From contig JADZBE010000022.1 of assembly GCA_020852275.1 (NCBI GenBank), positions 62,001-126,000 of the forward strand: 64,000 nt of DNA, in the 5' to 3' direction. This document shows positions 16,112 through 24,924 of the stretch, one piece after another (within the stretch, counting starts at the first letter, position 1; every line of letters starts with the position of its first letter). The translations under genes and the position numbers were made by a program. The DNA comes from Phycisphaerales bacterium. GTDB taxonomy: Bacteria > Planctomycetota > Phycisphaerae > UBA1845. The notes under the pieces were generated by a model, which did no database searches, had not been told where the DNA came from, and was given only the letters and a program-made list of their open reading frames with translations.

Positions 16112-18424
16112 TCATGGTTTCGCCGCCGCGCCCGCTGCGAGCAACTCGCGACCCGTCATCTTGGCCGGCTTGGATATCCCGAACTGTGACAGAATGGTCG
16201 GCGCCAGGTCGGTCAAATTCGGATCGTCTATCGCCAGTTTCCGGTTCGTCAGCAATATCCCCGGCACGAGTTCCGCCGCCACGCAGTGGTCGGCGCTCCA
16301 CTCGCCGGTGTTGTCATAGATCCACTTCTTGTTGATGTCCCCCTGCGCGCCGAGCCGCACCACGTATTCCCGGTGCAGTCCGACGATCACGTCGGGCGTA
16401 TGTCCATCATCCTTCCCGCCCGGCGCGAAATCCCCGTGATACACCTTGTCCGTGCGGTACACGGTTTTGACCACCGGACGATTGTTCTTCGGGTCGCGCG
16501 CCGCCATCAGCTTGTCCGTCAGCTCCGTCAGCACGGCCTCGCGGTCCTGCGGCTCGACGCTGCCGAACGGCTCCCGGCCTTTCAGGTTCAGGTAGATCGC
16601 ATTCAATCCCAGACTGTACGCCTTGGTCTTCGACCAGTCCACCACCTCGTTGAGGCTCCCGGTGCGCACGTCCTCATCCTTGAGGGTGATCAGTCCGTTC
16701 TCCAGGAGCCATGTGTTCAGGCTCAACTTGCGGCTGAACCGCATGAAACCGTGGTCGCTCATCACGAAGAGGGTCGTGTCCGCGGGCAGCGATGCCCTCG
16801 TCTTGCCCAGCTCTGCGTCGCATTGCACATACACGTCGCGCAGCACTTTCGTGTATTTCTCCGCGTCCTCGTCCTCGCGCACGGGGTGGTCCGTGAACGT
16901 CTCCGGCTGCCCCGGCTCCGGCTCCCAATAAAAAATGTGCCCGATCAGGTCAGAACTGGAGAAATAGAAAAAGAGGAACCCGTCCTTGTACTGCGACAAG
17001 GCATGGCTCAGCAGCATCTTGCCTTCGTCGAAGACAAACTGGGACTGCGTCTTGTATTCCTCGTCGCCGAAGAGCGTGATTTTGTATGCGTATTCGCCGA
17101 ATCCGATCGTCGCCTCGGCCTCCCGCGCCTTGAAGTCCTCGGCAAAGCCCTTGGTGGCGAACGGACCCACGCTGCGCGCCAGCTCCACGCCGAATTCGTC
17201 CGGCTCCGTCACCTTGCCCGAAGCCGCGCCCGGGTCGAAGTTGATGGGCGACATGTACAACTCCGGCTCGGAGCCGGCCTTGCGGAGGAGAAAGCGGACG
17301 ATGCCCCGGCTGCCGCCGCCGTTGGAGAGATCAAGCCTGGAGGGGAGGAAGACCAGCGGCTTCCAGTCGCTCCACTCGCCGGCGCTGAGCAGGAACTCCA
17401 CCGTTTGATCGCCGTGGCCGAACGCCCCGCGGTTCACATAGGAAATGCGCGCCGTGTCTTCCTTACGGTCCGGCTCGATGTACAGATCGACGCGCATCAC
17501 CGGGTCTTCCAGGCCTTTGAGCATCGGATTGGCGATGCCTTCGATCTGCCCATGCCATCGATTCGTCTCGGTATCGAACGTCAGGGGCCGGGCAATGCCG
17601 TCGCCCGTGGGCGGCTTCATGTCCGGATCAAACTCCGGGCTGAACCATTGGAAAGTGCCCTGAGTTCCCAGCAGATCGGTCGTGCCCATGCCGGACAGCG
17701 CCTTGACGTAGCCGTTCTTCGACGGACTGGGCGGGTAGTTCGCCGGAATCCGGTAGAGCACGGACGGAATGCCGCGCTCGTCAAGGTAATCCCAGAACGG
17801 CGTGCCGCCGCGACTGAGCAAGAGTTCCCCGCCCTTTTGCCACGGCATGGGAACATTGTAACCAAACACATCCCAAGGCTTGTCGCCGTCCACCGTCTGG
17901 TTGGTGGAATAATACGGATGAACCTCGCCTTTTTCGAACTGCCGATGGATGAAGTCGAAGACGCCGTGCGCGCCGGGATCTCCGCCGACGATGAAATTCG
18001 ACCACGCCACGGGACTCTGGGGCGGGACGCTGGTCCCTAACTCATAAAACCCGCCTTCGGCGGCGAGCTTCGAGAAGTTCGGCATCCGGCCTTCTTCCAT
18101 CAGCCGGCGCACCAGCCGCGGATCCATGCCGTCAAAGCCCAGCACCACGACGCGCTTGCCCCCGGCCTTGGACGGCTTTTCGCCGCAGCCGGGAAGGAGA
18201 ATCGCCGCCAAGGTCAGCAGCAACAAAGACAAATGCCGCGTGCTGAATGGCGAATAGCGAATGGCGAATGGCGAATGCAAAATGCCGAATGCCGAATGCC
18301 GAATGCAACGGTCCCGGCAAATGTCCTGGGCATGGAAACCGCTCGCGCGTGCGTCAGGTGCTGCGGCGGATGCGCAGGGCAAACCGGAGCGTACGGTCTT
18401 CTTTCGGCTTTCAGCATTCAGCAT
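16112..18424 (-). CDS. AlkP-superfamily phosphodiesterase lipoprotein (type I PDE/nucleotide pyrophosphatase-like)
   Basis: The catalytic core begins KRVVVLGFDGMDPRLVRRLM and carries the nucleophile region SPVAWSNFIVGGDPG, the metal motif VMSDHGFMRF and a distal SADHC, all hallmarks of type I phosphodiesterases. It should hydrolyse phosphodiester or phosphonate bonds outside the cytoplasm. A lipoprotein signal core (LSLLLLTLAAILLPGC, Cys near residue 80 of this call) precedes the domain, but no ATG lies just before it. Instead, the frame runs unbroken into an inserted repeat element that provides a TGAGGAA ribosome site and the ATG at 18424. A TTG at 18232 is the only start close to the signal core. 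The upstream gene is a paralogue. Confidence 0.8.
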   Translation of the reverse strand: MLNAESRKKTVRSGLPCASAAAPDARASGFHAQDICRDRCIRHSAFGILHSPFAIRYSPFSTRHLSLLLLTLAAILLPGCGEKPSKAGGKRVVVLGFDGMDPRLVRRLMEEGRMPNFSKLAAEGGFYELGTSVPPQSPVAWSNFIVGGDPGAHGVFDFIHRQFEKGEVHPYYSTNQTVDGDKPWDVFGYNVPMPWQKGGELLLSRGGTPFWDYLDERGIPSVLYRIPANYPPSPSKNGYVKALSGMGTTDLLGTQGTFQWFSPEFDPDMKPPTGDGIARPLTFDTETNRWHGQIEGIANPMLKGLEDPVMRVDLYIEPDRKEDTARISYVNRGAFGHGDQTVEFLLSAGEWSDWKPLVFLPSRLDLSNGGGSRGIVRFLLRKAGSEPELYMSPINFDPGAASGKVTEPDEFGVELARSVGPFATKGFAEDFKAREAEATIGFGEYAYKITLFGDEEYKTQSQFVFDEGKMLLSHALSQYKDGFLFFYFSSSDLIGHIFYWEPEPGQPETFTDHPVREDEDAEKYTKVLRDVYVQCDAELGKTRASLPADTTLFVMSDHGFMRFSRKLSLNTWLLENGLITLKDEDVRTGSLNEVVDWSKTKAYSLGLNAIYLNLKGREPFGSVEPQDREAVLTELTDKLMAARDPKNNRPVVKTVYRTDKVYHGDFAPGGKDDGHTPDVIVGLHREYVVRLGAQGDINKKWIYDNTGEWSADHCVAAELVPGILLTNRKLAIDDPNLTDLAPTILSQFGISKPAKMTGRELLAAGAAAKP

Positions 18425-18442
18425 TCTGCATTTCCTCACGTC
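18236..18442 (-). mobile_element. MITE-like element (family E), copy 1, fused in frame to a lipoprotein gene
   Basis: On the minus strand the element runs from GACGTGAGGAAATGCAGAAT through a core of about 110 bases to a tail of GCATTCGGCATTC units. The left end (GAATGC repeated) is the inverted complement of the tail, giving terminal inverted repeats. It is a clear second copy of 44538-44790, with the same length between landmarks. It starts at the stop codon of the upstream phosphodiesterase and reads without a stop into the signal peptide of the next gene. Confidence 0.75.
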
Positions 18443-20622
18443 GTCGCCGCCTCCCGCCGCAGATCCACTGCCTTGGCGCCGGCCGACCGCTGCCCCCATT
18501 CCAACACCTGCATGGCCTTGCCGTCCATGATGTCCGGGGTCGGCACGCCGAACATCTCCAGCGCCGTCGGGCCAATGTCCATGAGCCGCGGCGCGTCCGC
18601 CTCAATCACCCGGTTGCAAAACATCACGCCGGGCACCAGCGACGGGTGAATGCAATGGTCGCCGCTCCACGCCTTCGTATTGTCGCGGAACGCCGCATCG
18701 GTGATATCGCCCACCGCTGCTTCCCATGAAACGCGATAGCCCTCGTTGTATCCCACAATGATGTCCGGCGCTTCGGTCTTGAACGGACCCTTGTAAATGA
18801 CGCGCGAATCCATGGCGCGCTTGACGGCCGGCTCGCCGCCTTGCGGGTCGCGCGCTTCGCTCATCTTCGCGCACAACTCCTCGCGCAGCTTGCGCTCTTC
18901 CTCGCCCGGCTCGACAATGCCCTGTGCCTCGCGGTCCTTGACGTTCAGCCAGATGCCCGCCAGACCCAGGCAATACGCGCGCGTTTTCGACCAATCCACG
19001 TTCGCCAGATACTTCGCGCCGGGCTTGGCGTCCGGCTTCAGCGTCATGTAACCATGGTCGATCAGCCAGCGGTTCCAGTCGATGCCGCGCCGGAACGAGT
19101 TGAATCCATGATCGCTGATGACGAACAGCAGCGTCTTCTCGTCATTGCACTGCGCCATCACCTTGCCGACCAGTTCATCGTTGCGCTTATACAAATCCTC
19201 AATGGCCAGCCGCCTCTGCCGGTCCGCCGGGCATTGACCCTGCCGCCCGGGATGCTGGGGGTCGATATAGCGCCAGAACATGTGCTGTATGCGGTCCGTG
19301 CCGTCGAACACGCACACCACCAGGCCGTCTTTGACCTTCTTGAGGGCGTCGAAAAACATCACTTCCCGCTCGGCGTCGGCCTCAATGCACTGGTGCAGAA
19401 ATCCGTCGTCGTCGAGAATCTTCTCGTTCATCGCCCATGTGTCCTCGGCCAGCCCCAGCGTGGCGAAATTGCCCTGCGTCTTGGCGAGGTATTGGGAATA
19501 AACATTCGGGTGCGAAATCGGCATGGCCGGCGCATTGGGGTCGATATTGAACGGCGTCACGTACATCTCAAAATGCGGCTGCGATCCCAACAGGAGGATT
19601 TCGCAGATGCCCGTCACCTTGCTGCGGAAGCCCAGCTTGAACTCCACGGTGATCCACGGCGTGTACTTGCCGGGAATCAGTTCGTGCGTGTCCTTTCCAA
19701 TCTTGATGCGCGCATGGCCCGTCTGTGGATCCATCGTGACGCGGAACGGCGTATGCACCGGCTTGCCGTCTTTGCCCGGCGGACCGACGAAATAGGAATC
19801 CACGACGCCATTCTTGAATTCGACGTGGATCTGCTCGCCGCCCGTGTGCTCCGCATCCTTGCCCTTGGAGGTGTAGAACGAGAACGTTCCCTGGCTGCCG
19901 CGCAGGTCTGGCAGGCACATGGCCGACAGGAGCACGCCGTTGTGCTTCTCCGGGGGCCAGGTGATGGGCACGCGAATCACGCTGCTGAAAATGCCGTACT
20001 CGCCAAGGGTGGTCCAAAAGGGCTTGCCGCGCCGCAGCCCGCGCATCTCCGGCGCGCCGTAGGGGATTTCCTTCCCCAGAATCTTCAGCGTCCGCCGATG
20101 GCTGCTGATGTGCACCGACGACATCATGGGCATGTAGTTGCGCCGGTCGCGCGTGAGGAAGTCGAAAATGTTGTGCTTGCCGGGATTGCAACCGGTCAGG
20201 AAGCTCGACCACGCCACCGGCGACAGCGGCGGCGCCACCGTGCCCAGTCGATGAAAGCAGCCTTGCTCCATCAGCCGCTTGAAGTTGGGCAGCTTGCCTT
20301 CGGAGAGGAATTGCTCGAAGAGCTTCGGCTCCATCCCGTCCAGTCCGAGGACCACGACGCGCCTCACCCGCGCGCGCGCGTGCGCTTTGCGGCGCTTGAA
20401 CCATCGGATCAGCATCCGCACCGGTGCGGAAATCAGGGCGAACATCGCTGCGAGAAAAGCAATAACGATGCCCCCCATCGAGGACACTGCGGCAAAGCCC
20501 GCGCCGGGTCCGATGTACGCGTGGGCATCCGCGGCCGCGAAAAGGACGACCACGCAGGCGACCCATACGAGCGGGCTTTCGCGTCGAATTCGGGGCCGGT
20601 TTCCAGTCTTAGTAGAATTCAT
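18436..20622 (-). CDS. AlkP-superfamily phosphodiesterase, membrane-anchored paralogue
   Basis: This protein of about 728 residues has a leading hydrophobic segment (SPLVWVACVVVLFAAADAHA), an AYIGPGAG motif, a second membrane segment (residues about 50-75) and a basic linker. The enzyme domain follows, with RRVVVLGLDGMEPKLFEQFL, the nucleophile region SPVAWSSFLTGCNPG, FVISDHGFNSF and WSGDHC. All metal-site motifs of type I phosphodiesterases are present, so it should be active at the periplasmic face. It lies immediately upstream of a related lipoprotein phosphodiesterase, from which it is separated only by repeat family E. The ATG at 20622 is preferred to a TTG six bases upstream. Confidence 0.88.
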   Translation of the reverse strand: MNSTKTGNRPRIRRESPLVWVACVVVLFAAADAHAYIGPGAGFAAVSSMGGIVIAFLAAMFALISAPVRMLIRWFKRRKAHARARVRRVVVLGLDGMEPKLFEQFLSEGKLPNFKRLMEQGCFHRLGTVAPPLSPVAWSSFLTGCNPGKHNIFDFLTRDRRNYMPMMSSVHISSHRRTLKILGKEIPYGAPEMRGLRRGKPFWTTLGEYGIFSSVIRVPITWPPEKHNGVLLSAMCLPDLRGSQGTFSFYTSKGKDAEHTGGEQIHVEFKNGVVDSYFVGPPGKDGKPVHTPFRVTMDPQTGHARIKIGKDTHELIPGKYTPWITVEFKLGFRSKVTGICEILLLGSQPHFEMYVTPFNIDPNAPAMPISHPNVYSQYLAKTQGNFATLGLAEDTWAMNEKILDDDGFLHQCIEADAEREVMFFDALKKVKDGLVVCVFDGTDRIQHMFWRYIDPQHPGRQGQCPADRQRRLAIEDLYKRNDELVGKVMAQCNDEKTLLFVISDHGFNSFRRGIDWNRWLIDHGYMTLKPDAKPGAKYLANVDWSKTRAYCLGLAGIWLNVKDREAQGIVEPGEEERKLREELCAKMSEARDPQGGEPAVKRAMDSRVIYKGPFKTEAPDIIVGYNEGYRVSWEAAVGDITDAAFRDNTKAWSGDHCIHPSLVPGVMFCNRVIEADAPRLMDIGPTALEMFGVPTPDIMDGKAMQVLEWGQRSAGAKAVDLRREAATT

Positions 20623-21369
20623 CGTCAATCAGTCTCGGTCCAACAACCATCCCCAGGAGTCCGCCTCAGCGCCGGACGGCCACCCACCATTCGCATGAAA
20701 ACAATCTTACTCGTTTCCCCATCGACACTTACGACGACCCAATCCCCGCCGTCGCCTGACACTTCCGCACCCGCCGCAGCCTACGGCCGATGTTAGAGCG
20801 CCCCCTGCGCCTCCGCAACGAGAACCCCGGCTCGCTCGCGGGATCGGCTCTGAGCGACCAGAGCTCCCCTTTCGCATCGGCAGAATCAGCGGATTCCCTT
20901 GCGATGAAGCGATGGGAGCGCGGCCCGTCCTCGCTCCTGCGGCTGATCCACGGGACGAGTGACTCTGTCCACAGGCAGGCGGTTTGCGGAACGCGGGAAC
21001 GACGACCTTATTGCGGGCGACGGGTCTCGGAAGGTCCGTTCCGCGACGCGCCGGCGGCACGGCACAGTAACGGTCCTCGACGAAACGCGACGCTCGCCAT
21101 TCCCGCACAGGCGGGAATCCAGCTCCGTCATTCCCGCGCACGCGGGAATTCAGACGGGGTCTTCCGGGCGGTCACGAATCGAGCGGGCTTCCCTTGCGGT
21201 CTGCACCCCCGCCTGCGCGGGGTGACGCGCTCCTGCCAGCCTCGAGTTCCACCACGGACTGCTGGTCGCACGTCGCGGCGGGCGCGTTCGTTGACCATGC
21301 TGGAGTCGGGGGTTACGTTGCGATGCGCGCCTCGGTGGATCGGGTCGCCGCCGGCGCTGTGGATGGGCG
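20623..21369. other. Divergent intergenic region, no gene seen
   Basis: About 750 bases lie between the divergently transcribed phosphodiesterase and PEP-binding genes. It should contain both promoters, but none is obvious. Its 3' half carries repeat family A (21096-21231). The open frames crossing it show only low-complexity Arg/Ser/Pro translations typical of GC-rich non-coding DNA. Confidence 0.5.
21096..21231. repeat. REP-like palindromic repeat (family A), three arms
   Basis: Three arms are seen: CATTCCCGCACAGGCGGGAA, then TCATTCCCGCGCACGCGGGA, and an inverted arm CCCCCGCCTGCGCGGGGTGA. They match the arms at 3-76, 4831-5010, 47455-47527 and 50888-50989. Confidence 0.8.
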
Positions 21370-23682
21370 ATGAACACGATCGAGGAACGCAGCCGTGCCG
21401 TCTCCGCATGCATGGACGAGCACCTGCGCCGACATCCGGAGCTGGCCGACCGGATCTACCGCCAGCTTCTCATCGCCCTGCACACCCGCGGCATCTCGAC
21501 GGTGGACGCGATTCACGACGAGGCCCGCACCCGCGCGGGACGTGAAAGCCGCCCCAACCTCGACGACCCGAACCGCGCCGAACGCGATCGCCTCGACGAA
21601 CTGGATCGCATCTGGCTGCACGAGCTGATCCGAGAGCTGGTCTGCGCGCACTTCACCGTCGAGGACGTCAGCGACCTGGTCAGCACCACGGTCAAGCGCG
21701 AGGAGGTGCACCTGATCGAGGACCTCGTCACCCAGCGCGACGTGTCCTTCCTCGCGCTTTCGCAGAAGCTCCAGCAGTTCGCCTCGCTGCCGGAGGCTGA
21801 GGGCAAGATCGCGCCGGCCGAGGTGCTCGGCACGCGCGTCGCCCTCGTCCGCCACTTCATCAGCGACGACCTCGAATACATCGGCGTCGCCAAGAACCAC
21901 CTGCGCATCCGCGACTTTGCCGAGCTGACGCAGCGCATGATCTCGACCGACAAGGCCGTGGGGAAGATCGGCGGCAAGGCCGGCGGCATGATCCTCGCCC
22001 ACCGCATCCTGAAGACGACGGAGGACAAGGCGAAAGCAAAAACGTTCCTGCCGATCGCCCTGCCCGACTCGTACTTCATCCGCTCCGACATCATCGAAGA
22101 GTTCATGCGCATCAACCGCCTCGGCGAGTGGCAGAACCAGAAATACAAGCCGATCCAGCAGGTGGCCGACGAGTACCCGCTCATCAAGGGCGTGTTCCGC
22201 AACGGCGACTTCCCGGTGGCGATCGTGCAGTCTCTCCGCCGCATTCTGGCGGACGTGGGCACGCACCCGCTGATCGTCCGCTCCAGCAGCCTGCTGGAAG
22301 ACCGGTTCGGCACGGCGTTCTCGGGCAAGTACGCCAGCGTGTTCGTGGCCAACCAGGGCGAGCTGGAAAGCCGCATTCAGGCCCTGCTCGGCGCGATTGC
22401 GGAAGTGTACGCCAGCACGCTGGCGCCGGACCCGATCCAGTACCGCCGCGAGCACAACCTCATCGACTACCAGGAGGACATGGCCGTCATCATTCAGAAG
22501 GTGGTCGGCGTCACGTACCGCCACTTTCTGCTGCCGCTGTTCGCGGGGGTGGGCTTCTCGCGCAACGAGTATCGCTGGACGTCGCGCATCCGGCGCGAAG
22601 ATGGACTGATGCGCCTGGTGATGGGACTGGGCACGCGGGCGGTGGATCGGGTCGGCTCGGATTATCCGCGCATGGTGGCGCTCGGCGCACCGACCCTCAG
22701 ACCTGAGTCCAACGCCCTCGACATCATGCGTTACTCGCAGCGCACGGTGGACGTCATCAACCTCGACGCGAACCGCTTCGAGGCCGTGCGCCTGACGGAC
22801 CTCCTCGACCCCGCCCTGCCGATGCCGATGCTGGACAAGATCGTCTCGATCCGCCGCGAGGAAGGGCTGTATCCCCCGACCAGCACGCTCATCGAGGGCG
22901 ATCCGTCGCAGCTCTACATCACCTTCGAGAAACTGCTGGGGGCCACGCCGTTTGCCGCGCAGGCGCGCGACACGCTGCACCGGCTCGAAGAGGCCTACGG
23001 CATGCCGGTGGACATGGAGTTCGCCAGCGACGGCGAGAAGCTCTACATCCTGCAATGCCGCCCGCTTTCGCAGGCGGAGCAGGAGCAGGCCGTCGCCATC
23101 CCCAAGGACATCCCGCCCGATCGGATCATCTTCACGGCGCACAAGTACGTGCGCAGCGGTCTGATCGACGGCATGGAGTACCTCGTGTACATCGACCCGC
23201 TGGCGTACGACCGCGTGCCGTCGCGCGAGCGGCGCGTGGCCATCGGGCGCGTCGTCGGGCGTCTCAACCACCTGCTGCCGAGGCGGAAGTTCATCCTCAT
23301 CGGACCGGGCCGCTGGGGCAGCAACGACATCCGCCTCGGCGTCCCCGTGAAATACGCCGACCTGAACCACGCGCGGATGCTGATCGAGGTCGCGCGGCAG
23401 AAAGGCGGCTACGTGCCCGAGGTGTCGTTCGGCACGCATTTCTTCCAGGACCTGGTCGAGGCGCGCATCGACTACCTGCCGCTGTATCCCGACGCGGACG
23501 GCGTGATCTTCGCCGAGTCGTTCCTGATGCACTGCCCGAATTCGCTGCGCCTGCTGCTCCCCGACGACGCCGAGCTTGCAGAGGAAGTACGCGTCATCGA
23601 CCTGCGCCAGTCCGCCTCAGGCCGCACGCTGACCGTCGCCATGAACGGCGACCAGGACTTCGCGATGGCGTACCTGGCGTGA
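21370..23682 (+). CDS. PEP/pyruvate-binding domain protein (PpsA/PPDK N-terminal-like)
   Basis: The 770-residue protein has a helical N-terminal region of about 190 residues, then an ATP-grasp PEP/pyruvate-binding domain of the PpsA/PPDK type: GKIGGKAGGMILAHR, IVRSSSLLEDRFGTAFSGKY and EKLYILQCRPLSQ. After that motif a genuine PEP synthase would have the phosphohistidine swivel domain and a TIM barrel; both are absent. Instead there is a unique C-terminal region of about 195 residues containing RRKFILIGPGRWGSND and SFGTHFFQDLVE. It may therefore be a phosphotransfer enzyme with a different acceptor, or a regulator. It stands alone, 51 bases before the AlbA_2 gene. Confidence 0.8.
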   Translation: MNTIEERSRAVSACMDEHLRRHPELADRIYRQLLIALHTRGISTVDAIHDEARTRAGRESRPNLDDPNRAERDRLDELDRIWLHELIRELVCAHFTVEDVSDLVSTTVKREEVHLIEDLVTQRDVSFLALSQKLQQFASLPEAEGKIAPAEVLGTRVALVRHFISDDLEYIGVAKNHLRIRDFAELTQRMISTDKAVGKIGGKAGGMILAHRILKTTEDKAKAKTFLPIALPDSYFIRSDIIEEFMRINRLGEWQNQKYKPIQQVADEYPLIKGVFRNGDFPVAIVQSLRRILADVGTHPLIVRSSSLLEDRFGTAFSGKYASVFVANQGELESRIQALLGAIAEVYASTLAPDPIQYRREHNLIDYQEDMAVIIQKVVGVTYRHFLLPLFAGVGFSRNEYRWTSRIRREDGLMRLVMGLGTRAVDRVGSDYPRMVALGAPTLRPESNALDIMRYSQRTVDVINLDANRFEAVRLTDLLDPALPMPMLDKIVSIRREEGLYPPTSTLIEGDPSQLYITFEKLLGATPFAAQARDTLHRLEEAYGMPVDMEFASDGEKLYILQCRPLSQAEQEQAVAIPKDIPPDRIIFTAHKYVRSGLIDGMEYLVYIDPLAYDRVPSRERRVAIGRVVGRLNHLLPRRKFILIGPGRWGSNDIRLGVPVKYADLNHARMLIEVARQKGGYVPEVSFGTHFFQDLVEARIDYLPLYPDADGVIFAESFLMHCPNSLRLLLPDDAELAEEVRVIDLRQSASGRTLTVAMNGDQDFAMAYLA

Positions 23683-23733
23683 GAGGGCGACGCAAGATTC
23701 CGCTCACCGTCGTTTACCGTTAGAATCCGCTCC

Positions 23734-24924
23734 ATGCCGCTAACCGACGAACAACTCGAAGCGCTCGCCGAGAGCGAGAGCGACCGGGCGGAGTTCAAGG
23801 AGTCACTCTCCGATCGAGAGAAGGTGAGGCGAACGATTTGCGCGTTCGCGAACGACCTTGCGGACCGGCGCTCGCCTGGCGTGATCTTTGTGGGTCTGCG
23901 GAACGATGGGAGCTGCACCGGGATAATCGTCAGCGAGGAGATGCAAAATATCGCTGCGGATTTCCGTTCCGACGGCAGCATTCTTCCGATGGTCGTGCTC
24001 ACACCGCGACTCGCACAGGTTCGCGGATGTGACGTCCTCGCGATTGAGGTGGAGCCTTCGCAGGCTCCGCCGGTGCGGTGCAAAGGGGTCGTCTGGGTCC
24101 GAAGTGGACCGACAAATCAGAGGGCGACTCCCGAGGAGGAGCGACGGTTGGTGGAGCGGGTGCGATGGCACGCGCTATCATTCGACCAGCGACCCGTGCC
24201 TGGATCTACGCTTGATGATCTTGATCTCGACTTATTCAGGCGCACGTACCTTCCATCGGCGGTAGACCCGCAAGTGCTGGAGGCCAATCAGCGAGAAGAT
24301 TCCGTGCAGCTTGCTTCCCTGAGACTGGCGACGCCGGATGGCGTGCCCACCTACGCAGGAATCCTAGTTCTTGGCAAGGATGTCCGCCGTTGGATTCCAG
24401 GAGCCTATGTACAGTTCTTGCGCGTCGACGGCAGGCACCTGACCGATCCGATCCTGGACGAGAAACGAATAGACGGCCCCTTGCCTGAGCTGATGCGAAT
24501 TCTCGATGAACTTCTCAACATCAATATCCGCACCGCGGTGAACATCACGGGACAGGCGCGGGAGCTGCGCAAGCCCGACTATCCAGTCGCCGCGCTGCGC
24601 CAACTTTCCCGGAATGGAATCATGCACCGAGCCTATGACGGGACAAACGCTCCAGTGCGCATCTATTGGTTCGATGACCGCTTAGAGATTCAGAGTCCCG
24701 GGGGGCCGTTCGGCCGCGTAAGCCGTGAGAACTTCGGTCAACCCGGCGTGACGGATTACCGCAACCCTCAACTTGCCGAGGCAATGCGGGTACTCGGATA
24801 CGTGCAGCAGTTCGGGTATGGAATCCCTGAAGCCCGGCGGACCCTCGAGCAGAACGGTAATCCTGGGATTGATTTCGACGTGAACGCGACGCATGTCCTG
24901 GCTACCGTCCGGAGAGTACCGTGA
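23734..24924 (+). CDS. AlbA_2/Schlafen-AAA_4-type protein with C-terminal GHKL-like domain
   Basis: The 396-residue protein begins with an AlbA_2 (divergent AAA_4) domain: ESDRAEFKESLSDREKVRRT, FANDLADRRSPGVIFVGLRNDG and VWVRSGPTNQRATPEEERRL. The C-terminal part has a degenerate HATPase (RecG/AlbA-associated) module: ALRQLSRNGIMHRAYDG and WFDDRLEIQSPGGPFG. Members of this family occur as putative regulators and in phage-defence contexts. The GTG start of the ParA-type gene overlaps its stop by four bases, implying a two-gene unit. Base composition looks lower in GC and the codon use more relaxed than in the neighbours, suggesting transfer. Confidence 0.85.
   Translation: MPLTDEQLEALAESESDRAEFKESLSDREKVRRTICAFANDLADRRSPGVIFVGLRNDGSCTGIIVSEEMQNIAADFRSDGSILPMVVLTPRLAQVRGCDVLAIEVEPSQAPPVRCKGVVWVRSGPTNQRATPEEERRLVERVRWHALSFDQRPVPGSTLDDLDLDLFRRTYLPSAVDPQVLEANQREDSVQLASLRLATPDGVPTYAGILVLGKDVRRWIPGAYVQFLRVDGRHLTDPILDEKRIDGPLPELMRILDELLNINIRTAVNITGQARELRKPDYPVAALRQLSRNGIMHRAYDGTNAPVRIYWFDDRLEIQSPGGPFGRVSRENFGQPGVTDYRNPQLAEAMRVLGYVQQFGYGIPEARRTLEQNGNPGIDFDVNATHVLATVRRVP

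Noticed and set aside
21313..23532. A 739-codon open frame antisense to the PEP-binding gene
   Set aside because: It mirrors the real gene, has an Arg/His/Val-rich composition and no recognisable motif. Long antisense frames are expected in GC-rich genes; the same holds for 5949-7751, 31438-32781, 41584-43170 and 44708-46330.
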